Origin: Casuarius casuarius
Taxonomy: Eukaryota; Chordata; Aves; Casuariiformes; Casuariidae
Assembly: GCA_003342895.1 (NCBI GenBank)
Contig: PTFA01000031.1
Coordinates: 6,118,678-6,182,677 of the forward strand
Direction of reading: 5' to 3'
Length of the DNA stretch: 64,000 nt
Shown: piece after piece, positions 14,570 through 26,976 of the stretch
Numbering within the stretch: the first letter of the stretch is position 1
Layout of the letters: each line of letters begins with the position of its first letter
The notes under the pieces: generated by a model
The model's database searches: none
Told to the model about the DNA's origin: nothing
Seen by the model: the letters and a program-made list of their open reading frames with translations, nothing else
Position numbers and translations under genes: made by a program

Positions 14570-14591
14570 AAAAAAAAAAAAAAAAAAAAAA
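14570..14591. repeat. Poly(A) run
   Basis: A run of 22 A. No recognisable retroposon body or target-site duplication is seen upstream, so it is listed as a simple repeat only. Confidence 0.95.
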
Positions 14592-17500
14592 CTATTAAAG
14601 ACAATATAAAAGTTAAAAAAAAATCTAGAATTCCACATTTCAGAAACAGTTACCCTGTACACTCTGTGCAAAAACTTGGGACAGTGCATTTATAATACAA
14701 GTTTTAATCACATGGTCACATACTACTTTTTCAAACAAACTTCTGACTCATATAATTAGTAGGTGCTTATTTAATATTTAGTTTTAACTTCTTATTGAAT
14801 ACATGGCCCAAATACTCTATCAAGTCTCCTAAAGAGACCCTATTAGCCTTTACGCACTCCATATATGCTATACCCAGTGCACCTTTGGCCCCAGCACTCC
14901 TTTCAAAAGAGGCTTCCCTGAAACAAGGGTGACTCATCTACCAAATTTCAGATTTCCTCTCCAAAGAACTGAGGACACTGAGCTTCTCAATAAAAGACCT
15001 GTAAAATACAATAAAAAATATTTTAAAAAACAAACAAAATATTTTCCCATAACCTGTTCCTGGAAACAGATTAATCCTTTTAAAGTTAACTTTGTCACAA
15101 ATCAGCTTTTGGCAACTACATGACGTGGAAAACTCAGCCAAACAGTTAAAAGTTTGGCAAAACTATAAACAACTAAAACCAGACTGATAATAAGCATTAT
15201 CAGACAACCTTAACTATAAATGACACTTCTACAATCGCTTTCTCAAGTCTCCATCTTCTATAAAGAAAGAAAATATATTTGCTAAACTATTAAAGGCATT
15301 ATGCTCTGCACTCTTATACAGCTTTACCAAGTCCAGGCAAAATTTAACTTCAGAATAGTTTTGTCTTCTGTATTTTATACAGTTATTTTTTAACATTATA
15401 ACACGTATTATTCCCAATTATAGCCTTTCCCATTAAGAACCTATGCATTTAATATGAATTACAACTTAAAATATATATCTTTTTTGAACTCTTTTAATGA
15501 TGTCTGGTTGTATTCAATAGATGGTTTACAAAGTAACACAGACAAGGTTATTAGAGTGGCTTCTATGCATGCAGAGAACTCCAAGCATACTACCAAAGCA
15601 AAGAACAATTTAAGCTTAAAAAGGGTAGCTAAATTTGACAGCTGAGAATAAAAAGAGCAAAATATGCAAATAAAATCCAGACAAAGATTTTGCTCATATA
15701 AAAACTGATTATCTGCGAGAACAAGCATTAAAAGAACTACAATTTTTTCATATCATTTGTAATAGAGTAATATTAGAGTAATAGTATATAGAGGCTCCAA
15801 ATTGGGATACTACAAACACTTTGCAAAGGATTCTTTCTTTATTGAATAGGTAATAGAGATCTTCTCCATGCAAAGCTGCCAACATCCAAAAGAAGTTATA
15901 TTAAGGCACTTTTCACTTTCGATCTTATGATTAGAGACAATGCCATTTACAATGAAAACATGCATGCACCTAACCATTTACAGCACTTTTTTTTTTTTTG
16001 TCTCCACATTTCTTATCATCATTAATACCTGCATAAAAAAGGATCTTAATGTTTTTACTAGGAGCAGACAAACTCACTTAATCTCCTTCTCTGTGGAGTA
16101 TTATAACTCCCCCAAATACTAGTAACATCAATAGCTTGTTCTGCAGCAGTACAGACAGGTAGATTTTTAGATTTCTTATTTGGTATATAGGTAGGCACCT
16201 ACTGAAATGAGCCACACCTATTTGGTTGGGTGAGAAACGTGCAAATATTCCACTACTCCTATCAAAGCCCAGTCTTCACAGGTCCTAACAAAGCCAGTGC
16301 TTTCAGGGCACCTAGGTTTTATTCAATGCCTTGTTCAAACCAGCCCTGAACACATCTGCACACAGTATCTAAAATACTTGCAGATACACGGAGCCATTTC
16401 TACAAGAAAACTCTCATTATTACATATACTAAATAAGCTTAATGTTGTAGCAACAGCAGAAAATACTAGGAAAAATATCCTCAAATTAATCAACAGTGGA
16501 CCATGAAGATAGTGAAAAATCTAAATAACAATTCCACAATGTATCACTCTGGCTTGTACAGTAAACATAGCTTTTTGTTGCATGACTTCCCCTTGCAGAA
16601 GAATGAATAAACCGGTCCATAACTATTAATCTGCTTTACTGGGAAATAACCATTTACTGTCAGAAAATAGTTTAGAGAGATAGAGGAGGAAATATACAGT
16701 CAGGATTTCTACACAGCAGGTGGTTACATCAAGGAGGTTGGTAGCTTTGGATGAATCAGGTGATCTTTTCACATGACTTTAGGAGATGAACTCCATCAAA
16801 CAGCAAAAGACCACTTTATTTTAACAGAAACAACTTTTAACAAAAATCCTACAAAAGAACTTTAAAGAGCAAACTTTGCTTTCAACTGCTGTGGTGTAGG
16901 CTCCAGGAACGAACTTCTGTTCCGCATACAGAAATAGAAAGAAGCGAGGCAGTAAAAAAAGTCATATATTGTATCATCTTGGTAGAAGAACGCTGACGTT
17001 GGTTGTAACACTAAAAGACCTTTGGAAGATGCCCATTAAACACTTCTTTGCTAATGCACTACAGAGATGACACAAGAAACAGACCCTGCAAGTGAGCGAA
17101 ATGTTTGAAACAATACGTATTTCGAAGCATGAGATTATATTTCTGTGCCTCTGCAGCATTAATGAATACCTACCAGTCATCCACACTGCTTTTTTGAGCA
17201 CTTTAATGTTGAACTATGTTTGTGCTGTAGACATCTACTGAGCTGCTGAACAGCATCCACATCAAAAAAAGTGGTCCAAAGTTCTATGTGATTTGAGAAA
17301 AAAATGTTATTACCAACGTGTCTGGAGTCAAGAAAATGCACTTTTGGCTGATAATACATTTTGAATAGTCACAAATTTGTACGTGATTCTCTGAAAAAAC
17401 TAATTTTTTCCTTAGTAGAGCTAGAGATCTATTTAAATAGTACCTCAGAAGACAGAATGTTGTGTTACAGGGTAAACTTGAATTAAGTTACAAAATAATT

Positions 17501-20500
17501 TTATATTTTACATAATTTTCACCAGAGAAATCTAGTTATTAATACTCATTCCAAAGAATGCAAAGCATTTTTACAAATAACTGAACTCTGCCATTTAGGT
17601 AAGTTTTCAAAGTTCAAAAAAAGATGCTGAACAGTTATATAACTTTCACTAAAACATAATTCTTAACTAATCACAGGCTGTGAAGGATTTTCAATTTAAT
17701 TGATGAGCTGGAAACAGTACAGCACAGAATAAAACAAACATGCAACAATACAGAGTCATGGCAGCGTTATTCTGTCAGACCAAAGAAGTCATTAGTCCAA
17801 ATCTGTTTCAGCATCCTACTTTACTCCACCTTTTTATAAGTTATAATCCATGGAGAAATTACAATCAGAGCTATTTGAGGCTATTAAATCAATCACTGTT
17901 CAAGCCTTAGTTAGCATTCCATCAGCATCTCCAAAAACAACAAACTTGCTAAGGTTTATTAGATTTCCAGAGGTTCAACACACGGAAATTTGTTACTTTA
18001 CTTGCTTAAAATTTTCTGTGACATAATATTGAAACTTCTTCCATCGAGTTACAGCCCTTTCTCTCACTTTTTATATAAACTAAATAGTGCAAAAAATGTT
18101 GAAAGGTCCTATCAAGTTGACCAATCTACAGAAGAACCTCTGAAGACTTCAAGAGAGTTTAGAGAGAAGTCAGCTTTAGGGCTACACTAAAAGTGCTTAT
18201 TCTGCTACTGGTTGCTTAAATCATTGCCATTTCTTTTGAACTACTTAGGTTATCCTTTTTCTCCTAATCCTTAGCATGATCCTGAAATATGATCCACTGG
18301 TAATAAACTACAATAAACATCTTGATTCCATTTCCAGAATTACACCCATATTCAAAAGTCATTTAAATAATAAACTCATTAGAACAAATGTCTCCCTTTG
18401 TTTTCAAACCCTCTCCTTACCCACTCCAGAGAGCTATTTTTATTTTTTCTATGTATGAAGAGCATATTTTTTCCTATCCAAGTCTTTCCCTAATTGATGA
18501 CAGAGGTAGCTCAACACAGGAAAATGAAGCTGTAACACATTCAGGCTTAATTTCATTAGCAAGAGAAACAATAGTAGAAAAGGGAAAAAGGCAGAGGCTT
18601 TATTGTCAACTGGCAGCTAAAGAAGAAATTCCCCATGGAATCTGGGGACATACTCTACCTGTGTTCATTGAAAGCTACTAAATCCAAAATCCAATTGGCA
18701 TATGGTCAACCAATGACTTTTTGCATAACTAATCTGAGTTATTGTTTCTGGCCCTGGTCTACTTCAGTAAACTTCTGGGTACTTAAAACTACGAGAGATA
18801 AATTCTGTTCTTAGTTATACTGATATCCTCCATGGAAAATATCAAGAATAATAGCCAGAAGTGTGTTTGGTACACGATTAGTATTTTAAAAGATGTCCAA
18901 GATAATAGACCATTTATTATCTCACCATATCAGAGCTATGCAGTGAAAAAGACATGTCTCCATATAGTGTGTACACACATTTTTATCATGAGAGAGAATA
19001 AGATTGTAGTGTTTTGCAAAGGTCATGCTGTATAAGCTTGAAAAAAGAACTCCTTATTCAAACCACAGCCAAAACAAGACAACTGTGTAACACTCCTACT
19101 AACCAGCAGCCGAGCTCACCAGCAACAACGACCTCTGAAAAGGCAGGTTTACTTTCTGTATTCAGTCAGCTCACAACTCTCAGTTACCAAGCAGAGAAGT
19201 AACAAGCCTGACGCTTCTCACACTACTCTCAGCTGCTCAGGGATCCTATGATACCATATATGCCCTACTGGCACCACTAGAAACACCTTCAGTAGATAAA
19301 GTATTAAACATCATCATCTACGGTTAAAAGCAAACCAGAAATGAAAAAAAAAACTAATAATCTCTACACCTCTACATCTACATTAACTCAATAAACTAAC
19401 TGCCCAATTAAAGCACAAAGATGGGGTATGGAAAATAATTTAATCCAATTTTTAGGTTTTTCTAGAGTCATTTCAAAATTATGAGAAGATGCAGAGTTTT
19501 CTATAGCAAATATAAACTAAAATATAGTAATAAGAAGCAAAGAAGTGGCTGATGAACAATCATACAATACAAGCAATATTAACCACATTATCCTGTCTGA
19601 AAAAAATACATTACAAAATCAAAAATGTTAAATGCACAATACTTCTTGCAGATTTTCAATCGAAAACAAACCAACTTATTACAGTATCTGTTGAAGCCTG
19701 GTTGTAATTAAATCCAGGAAGGCTATTAAAACTTCCAAGGGATTTTTTTTCAAGCCACAACAGAAGAATAAGCACAATTGCATAATTGGAACCAAATCCA
19801 AAACCCACTTCCTTCTTATTTACTACATCATCCAAAGGACACTATTTAGATGCTGACGCTGAAAGGTCTGGAGCAGACAACTGTAAATCATCTAAAAGTA
19901 AAAAATTTCAAAGGAATTGTATGACATGGGTTAAAAGTTTATAGATGAGAGATATAGAAAGTTAGTGTTCACTGCAAAACCACATCCTAGTGGTCACTGT
20001 ATCTCTCTTCAATAAAATCCTAGAATTCTATTTTGTTGTGGGGAAAGAAACCCTCTTCAGTAATAATAAGCTGTTCTAAAGCTATAGGGCAAAATGTTTG
20101 ATACATAAAATTTGAAAGAGATGTCTTTGAAAGATATTCTAAAAATAGCATTATAGAAAATAGGTTTTCACTTATCAGATACTTGTTCTACGCAGAATGG
20201 TTAACTAGCAAACAAACCTCCCAGTCAGTGTGATATTTCTTTAAAAAGCTTCAGATCTTTTTCATTGGCAGTTGAATTCAATTCAATGCTTTTTGCCACA
20301 ATTACTAGCTTATCTGTGCAGGAAATCAATATCAAAAGCATCACCCCTACCAAAAAAGAAATTCTTGTGCATTTCTACACAGCACAAGGAAAAGTGGTAG
20401 CACAGACACAGACGGAAACATACATGCTATTCTTTTGGTATAAAATAAAGAAAATGTTTTTCAGTGACTTACGATCATTTAAGTACTTTAACACCTGATT

Positions 20501-22055
20501 TCTTTTGTTTGCTTGTTTTTGCTTTTTTAATATGGTCAAAGTCATCAATATTGCCTTATGAAGATAAACTGTAAGCCTAGTGAAGGGATGGATGAAAGGC
20601 GTAAGCATACTACTACATTAGCTCAGTGCAAGAAATACTGACAGAATACAATATAGGTCCCTGCTGTCATAACACTATTCATAGGAATATAGGTCAACAA
20701 TGCTTTTGCTTTACATGTAGAAAAAAGGATTCCTTCTTTCTCATTATAAAATTATTACACTCCAGTGAGAGTCACACTGGAGAAAAAAATTATGATGCAT
20801 CTGTTTGCTATCTAGATCCCACCATTTATCAACAGCAACAAGAATCTAACAAACGAAAACTCTAAAACTTTGGGTTCTTTATTGTTTTGGAAGCATCCAT
20901 GAGAGATTTCAAAAGGCCATGCTTTTTAAACATCTGCCAAATGAGGAGGAGATAGCTTTAGATATCTCAGCTTGGTATGTAAAACCATGCTCCTTTTGAA
21001 AATATGGATCCTTCAAGAACCTCATGATATCACAGTAATCATCTACATTTCCATGAAAAACATTATTACCAGAACTACTAGAGAGCGCAACTTAGGGGGA
21101 AGTTCTGTTTGTTCGTTTTTCAACTAATTATTTAGATTTTGTATTATTCTTTTTCTTTTCTCATCTTTTTTGGTACATTCACCCTTAAAGACTTACAAGT
21201 TAACACCAGGTTCGCAAAAAGAAAGAAAAATCAGGAAAATTGTATGTTCTCAGAGACACTCAGCTGTCATGTGTTTTTCTTCACTGATTTTAGCACATTT
21301 TTAATAGGATTGATCACATGGGTTTGTTTTTTCTACCACATCACCCCATCCAAAAATATTTCTTCCAATTAAGTAAATGCTCTCATTATAGTCTTTGGCC
21401 AACACTCTAAGGTTAATTTGGACTGAGATAATAGAGTTATCTAAAACAAAATATCTATTTCGGAGTTACAACTTAGGTATGTACTCTATTTCAAAGTAAT
21501 AACTAACTTCAGTTTAATTTACCCAACTTTTAACTTCAAAATAAATAAAAATATCCTCATTTTGCAATAAGAGTGTCCATGTACAAAATAACTCCTTAAT
21601 AAGGTTTGTATAACTGTGCTTTGATAACAAGCATTGAATGAGTTAATATACAAAAAACTACCAAATTATCCCTGCACTAGTTAGTACTTTTTCAGCTAAG
21701 CAGGTAGAAGTCAAACACCACGTACCATGTTGTTGGACACTAACATCTATCTAAGCCCTCATTCCCTTTCCTGTGCATGCCAACAAGTGGCCTAACGGAC
21801 GATGATGTGCAACTGAGAAGGAAATTTCAAAATCTCTCTATAGAAGCACTTCTGTACATAGCCAAAGCCATCTCAACCAGAGGCAAAGATGTTAAGGACA
21901 GCTGCAGTGGCATAAAGGAAGGTGAAATGTAGGAGAGAATGACACCAACACCTACCTTTATCTCTTCTTATTTTCAACATTTGATAAAATTTGATAATAC
22001 CCAGTTTCACTATTTCTCTTACATAATCAATTTACACAAAGATACAGAAGACTTC

Positions 22056-22084
22056 AAAAAAAAAAAAAAAAAAAAAAAAAAAAA
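22056..22084. repeat. Poly(A) run, 29 bases
   Basis: The longest A run of the window, followed by CAAAAATACC. It lies about 400 bases from the CR1 tail but is not part of it. Confidence 0.96.
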
Positions 22085-22493
22085 CAAAAATACCCTCACC
22101 CCCGCAAAACAGTGGAGCAAGGAATCAAGAAATAACACAACACTTCCGGAAATCACTGGAAGTCCTTTAATAAAACAAGAAATGAAAAAGACGAAGCAAA
22201 AGCTGTCATACTATAATATTTTATAAGATACGTCATAGAAAATACTACTTTCATACCGACACAAAATACTTAAGATTTTAATGGATATTTAAAATATTAT
22301 TCTAAAGTGTTTATTACATTTTGCAAATACAGACACCACATTATAAGTAAATACATATCACGGAAAGTTCCGTTGTTACAAGCATTTCTGAACCAAATAA
22401 AAAATTCTTTGTTGAGTTAAGCAAGGGCTTTCCCTCCTCTCTGTATCTGATTTCAGTAGGCATTAAACAACAGAAACCTTACAAGTCTCATGG

Positions 22494-22610
22494 ATTATAA
22501 TCATACAATATAATCATACAATAATACAGGTTGGAAGGGACCAACTTCTGGAGATCCTCTGGTACAACTCCCTGCTTACAAAGCGGCCAACTTAGAGCAG
22601 GTTGCACAAT
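22494..22610 (-). mobile_element. CR1 LINE 3' end fragment
   Basis: The plus strand reads GGTTGGAAGGGACC, then text matching CTGGAGATC and CCAACTCCCTGCT, then TAGAGCAGGTTGCACA. This is the familiar reverse complement of the CR1 3' terminus in birds. It is preceded by a doubled ATAATCATACA unit, equivalent to the short terminal repeat that ends CR1 elements. The copy is 5'-truncated, as most are, with no coding capacity left. CR1 orientation is minus, the same as SUGCT. The inner border near 22610 is approximate. Confidence 0.85.
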
Positions 22611-23197
22611 GGGGGCTGTACCACCTCCCAACAGCACTGACATATTATGAACTAAAGAAATGAAGAGCAATAGGAAAAAATATAGAAATAAACAAAGAAG
22701 AAAACAATGGAGCATTGTCTGAGATTTGATTAGTACCGCATGCAGTTTGCATATATATTTTTTTGTGCACACAAAAATGCCTACATACCATGTTGCCAGG
22801 TATCTGATCACGTGCAGCTAACGCCAACATTACTTTGTTTTTATGAAGTGTAAAGCATTATATCAATTGCATTTAAATATTCCAATGCAACTTGAAGTTC
22901 TTATTATTCATGGTATATGGTACTACTTTCATGATCGAAACACTGTCTTTTACAGTTTTGCTGAAACATCTTTTAAACATGCCTTGAGAAAACACTGCAC
23001 TTCCACGCTTATTTTATTCTTTAATTCCTTGAGCCAGAAGCTACCCTTCTTGTTTAGATTACTTTGATACACTAGGTGATTTTGTGCAAATCATTCAATC
23101 CCTCTGGTAAAAATATTACCCACTGCCCAGGTCTCACTTCCTACAGTCGTGTCAAAATGGTATTTTTAGGTCCAAACATCCACGCAACTGAAAGCAA

Positions 23198-23214
23198 TTT
23201 TTTTTTTTTTTTTT
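23198..23214. repeat. Poly(T) run
   Basis: A run of 17 T located 52 bases below the donor of the catalytic-Asp exon. On the transcript strand it is an A run just inside the intron. Confidence 0.95.
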
Positions 23215-23265
23215 AATTCAGGGAGATTCAAGAAACTACAAGTAAACTGTTCTTTAAACTCCTAC

Positions 23266-23409
23266 CTGAGATGACAAGAGATTACAGTCAATGTGCAGTC
23301 CTTTCCCCGTCTTATATCTTTGAAGCAAACCAGCCATAATTGCTCCATATGTATACAGCCCAGTAGCAAGATCTGTCATGGCCACTCCTGATCTAACTGG
23401 CTCACCATC
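23266..23409 (-). CDS. SUGCT: SUGCT exon with catalytic aspartate
   Basis: The exon is 144 nt, 48 codons, phase 0 at both ends. It starts [20 protein letters not shown], continues through [16 protein letters not shown] and ends DCNLLSSQ. By alignment from memory with formyl-CoA transferase, the Asp in AMTDLATG (codon 23373-23371) corresponds to the aspartate that forms the acyl and CoA thioester intermediates in class III CoA-transferases. The following helix and the KTGKG turn are also standard family features. The acceptor is TCATTTATTAG and the donor is CAG/GTAGGA. No stop or frameshift is present, so the catalytic core appears functional. This is the strongest single piece of evidence for the gene assignment. 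Confidence 0.97.
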
Positions 23410-24866
23410 CTAATAAATGAAAAAAAAAAATCCAAAAACAAAAAGGGCAAAAATTTACTTTTGTTATAGTACATTTCACACAAGACTAGACCTAAGGTGT
23501 TTATACATTTCTGCATTGGAAACTTCAAGAAATAGGAGCATCTTGGAGTGAATTGAAGCAAAAAGCCTACCACTGAAAAACAGATATTCTTGCAGTATCT
23601 ACACAATTCTAACATCATGATGCAAACTGTGAAAGATCTATTACGTTACTTTTTGCCCTAAAAATTTCAACCCTTTTAGTCATCAAGGCCAAAAGGAAAG
23701 AGATACTGTTAGAGGCAAGAGAATCCAGTGAAAACTGAATTTCATTATGCCTGGAAGCCAAAGGCCTAAAGGATTCCCACAGTATGTTGACACTAGTGCC
23801 TGCATGTTTGGAAGGTAGAACGATGTTCACTTGCTCTCCTCATCCTCTTTTTCTCCCTCCTCTCCTATTCCCCCCAGCCAAATCTCAATTCCATATTTTC
23901 CAGTACACGCACTCCAGGCTTCTAGTGAGAAAACAAAAACAACTCTGTATTTATAATTTCGGCCATTTTCCCCACCTCCATCAGAAGATTAAAATTCTTA
24001 TCATTTTAGAAAATCAGACATTTTTACTGTCTTCCTAAGCACCATTGCTCCCCAAACTAAAGAGATATCTATTGTCCAGTATAAAAAGCCTGCATTTGTA
24101 TAAGCTTCACATGCACAAACAAGCTACAATGGTCTACCAGTTACAGCATGTCAACAACCCATAGTAATAGTGTGTGAGCACCTAGCCCAAAACAAACATG
24201 AAGCAATTCAAGTTAGCCCTAACAGCACATGGTTAAGTTAATTTACATTATCTTGCATTTGCCATGCCTGTAGTTACTGCAGTTCATCAAATAAGGTAAG
24301 CAAATATGGTCAACTGATTATCATATAAGCCCCACGTAATACACGAGCGCAGAATAACACAGTCCCATAAACCTGAATCTACATTTTTGTGTTTTTCCCT
24401 TTTGATTCAGATACACCTTTACTAACATATGTCTTTGCTCTCCACCGACTTGCAAAGTAAATGTTACAGATTTCAAATAAAGTAATCATTCCAAATAGTG
24501 TCAAGTCCAAGCTGGTTCATCCAAAGTACAGAATACAAATTTTCAAAAATAACTGTCCAGTTTTCCATAATCTTTCCATAATCAAATTATCACAATGATG
24601 GAAGTGTGACAGTTTCCTTTTCTAACTTATATGTAGGAAAGCAATGTTCTAAATGACAGGAAAGATGAACAAACTCAAGAAATGCTCCAATCACACAGTA
24701 AGTGTTTCCTCCTCTTCCACAGTCAGTCCATGTCCTCAGTACTTGGGCTCAGGCATTCAGTGTCTTCAGGCATCAAAGCCTTCACATTCCAATTCCTGAA
24801 CTTCTGACCATCACTGCAAAATTGTAATTTCAAAGAGCTTTTGTCAATATGTCATTATTTTGCTGG

Positions 24867-24893
24867 TGTAAAATGAAGATTCTTCATTTTACA
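24867..24893. repeat. Perfect inverted repeat, 13-base arms
   Basis: The arm TGTAAAATGAAGA (24867-24879) is followed by one central base (24880) and its exact reverse complement TCTTCATTTTACA (24881-24893). It is AT-rich and intronic. No function is known. Confidence 0.95.
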
Positions 24894-26946
24894 TCATATT
24901 CCAAAACTTCCCTAACCATTCACATGAAAGGTGGCCCCTCTGCAGTCAATGACAAAAAGACCTTCTAACTTCAGTAAAGGTAGGATTTTAACAGAGATGT
25001 TTAAAATGACTTCTCCTGAGACATTCTCCCACTTCTTACTCTGAAAAGTTTGAGATGCAACAGTCAGATTCTGATAAGCATTACTTGTCTTGAAATACAG
25101 TCCACAAATAGCAATACTAAAGCTAATGGGATTGTTTCACATAGTAGCAGTACATAAATAAGCCTATCATAAGCCAACTCAGAATCAGTATAATTGATAA
25201 ATAGTAACTGTTAGTCAAAGTACATATAAATGTCTTTAAACAAGTCTAGCAGAAATTCAGTAAAATTGAATTTGCATAATTATTTTAATTGGTCATATTT
25301 ATAGCACTAAATGTAAATGCACTTAAGTATTACAAGACTGTTACGAGTACTGATAAATATAAAAAAGAGAGTCCTCATACAAAAAAAAAAAAAAGAAAAA
25401 AGAAAACTTACCTTCACAGTGGGTTTTTTCTTTTCCACTCCAACAGAATAGTTAACATAAACTTGATGTCTATTTTTATACAGCTTATTTTAAAAACTAG
25501 TCTTTAGTCCAAGCCATTTAAAAAAAATAACATATCATCAGTTGCGTTAATAGATCAATTTTGTGATAAAAGACTGTATACATTACCCTCTACATAAGAT
25601 GGGAAAGGTTATTATGTTATAAAACTGACACAAAATTACAAAATACAAAGTAATCTTTTTCCTTTTTTAAATCTCAATACCATCACTCAGATTGCAGTAA
25701 GGGTTATTCTGTGACTACCTATAGCCTAGATGTAAGGATGATGTATAAGCCACACAAATTTAAAGGAAACACTGCTTTAGGAAACGCTGTTTTTTTGAAC
25801 AATCTGTTACTTCCTCCTTCTCCACCCTATGCTACTTCAGCTTTTTAATAGAAAGTACAGCTCAAAGACTCCATCCGTTTACCACTCTTCTTGTACATAG
25901 CTCTGTGGAGGAAAATAGGAAGGGGATTTCTTTATTGTTATATGCAAGGGCCTACTGAGAAAATGAGGAGCAAAAGCCTCTCCTGCTAGCTAAGGTCTGT
26001 CACTGAGAAACGCAAAGGAAGAAAAAAATCTCATTTCCTCCATATTATCTGCTACAAGCGCTCAGTTTGTTAAATAGCTCTCTCTCTTCTTTATAGCCAA
26101 AATACCAGGATGAGAAGAAACCAAAAAGATTTAGGAGTTTGCAAGCAGACGGGAAGCAACATTCTTAGTTCAAAAACACTTCCCACTGCTTTCAAAGTGT
26201 CATTAATTTCACCCTTGATGGAAAAAATTATACTTTGAAGATATAAAAATGAGGACTATTTAACAGACTGTTACATATGACTTTGCCTTTTTCAAGTCTT
26301 TGTTCCAGCATTTCCCTCATCAGGTACTAAACTACCTAATCCTTTATTGCAACTTCCTTCGTCTAAGTACAAAGTTAACTTTTATTTATAAAATATCACT
26401 ACAATTTCCCCTTATAGAACACTGCTCAATTTGAAAAATCAAACTATTAGCAATATACTGTTGCCTTATTTTTAGCCTTGGCTTTATTTAATTTCATCCT
26501 AACACTCCATAATCTGTAATTCTGCAGCAGCCCAAATAATTTCCATTCTTCCTTGGTCTTTTAAGTAAGGTACATAGCTGCCAATAGCTGCCATCTCTTA
26601 CCCCTTAATCATCTTTTAATGTCCATCCTGTGTCAAAAAACAGCCTTTTTGCAACGGGATGCACAGCTGTAACTACTGTGAAGTGGATTCATTTAGATTT
26701 TCAGCTCTATCCCCTGAAAGAAGGGTTACNAAGCTGCTTTATAAGGAGGATGAAATGCCATACATACAGGTGTACCACTCTTTACTGGTAAACCTTCTTA
26801 TCACAGATGGAGCTTCTGACAGCACAACAGTACTTCTGCGTAGATGACATTATACTAGTTCCCTGAGCACAGTAAGGATCTATAAAAAAGCTTTTCTTCC
26901 AGTAGTTATTATTCGAAGACAAAAAAAAAAGCTCCCCCACAGCCTC

Positions 26947-26976
26947 TAAGTGACATTAGTACTAAGTGACATTAGT
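26947..26976. repeat. Short tandem duplication, period 16
   Basis: TAAGTGACATTAGT occurs at 26947 and again at 26963, separated by AC. Confidence 0.95.

Larger units (their letters stand above)
8258..23265 (-). other. SUGCT: SUGCT intron, 15.0 kb
   Basis: This complete intron lies between the catalytic-Asp exon and the VACLTH exon, bounded by GTAGGA and TTTCCAG. It contains a 22-base G run at 9.1 kb, a GC-rich island at 12.7-13.1 kb, an (AAAT)n tract at 13.96 kb, poly(A) runs at 14.57 and 22.06 kb and a CR1 3' tail at 22.5 kb. No other coding exon is recognised. Confidence 0.9.

Noticed and set aside
17758..17830. Possible dispersed repeat with CTGTCAGACCAAAG and AGTCCAAATCTGTTTCAG, with a weak partner near 55260
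   Set aside because: It recalls a sauropsid repeat phrase containing GTCAGACCA, but the match is short and diverged, and I cannot place it in a family or set borders.
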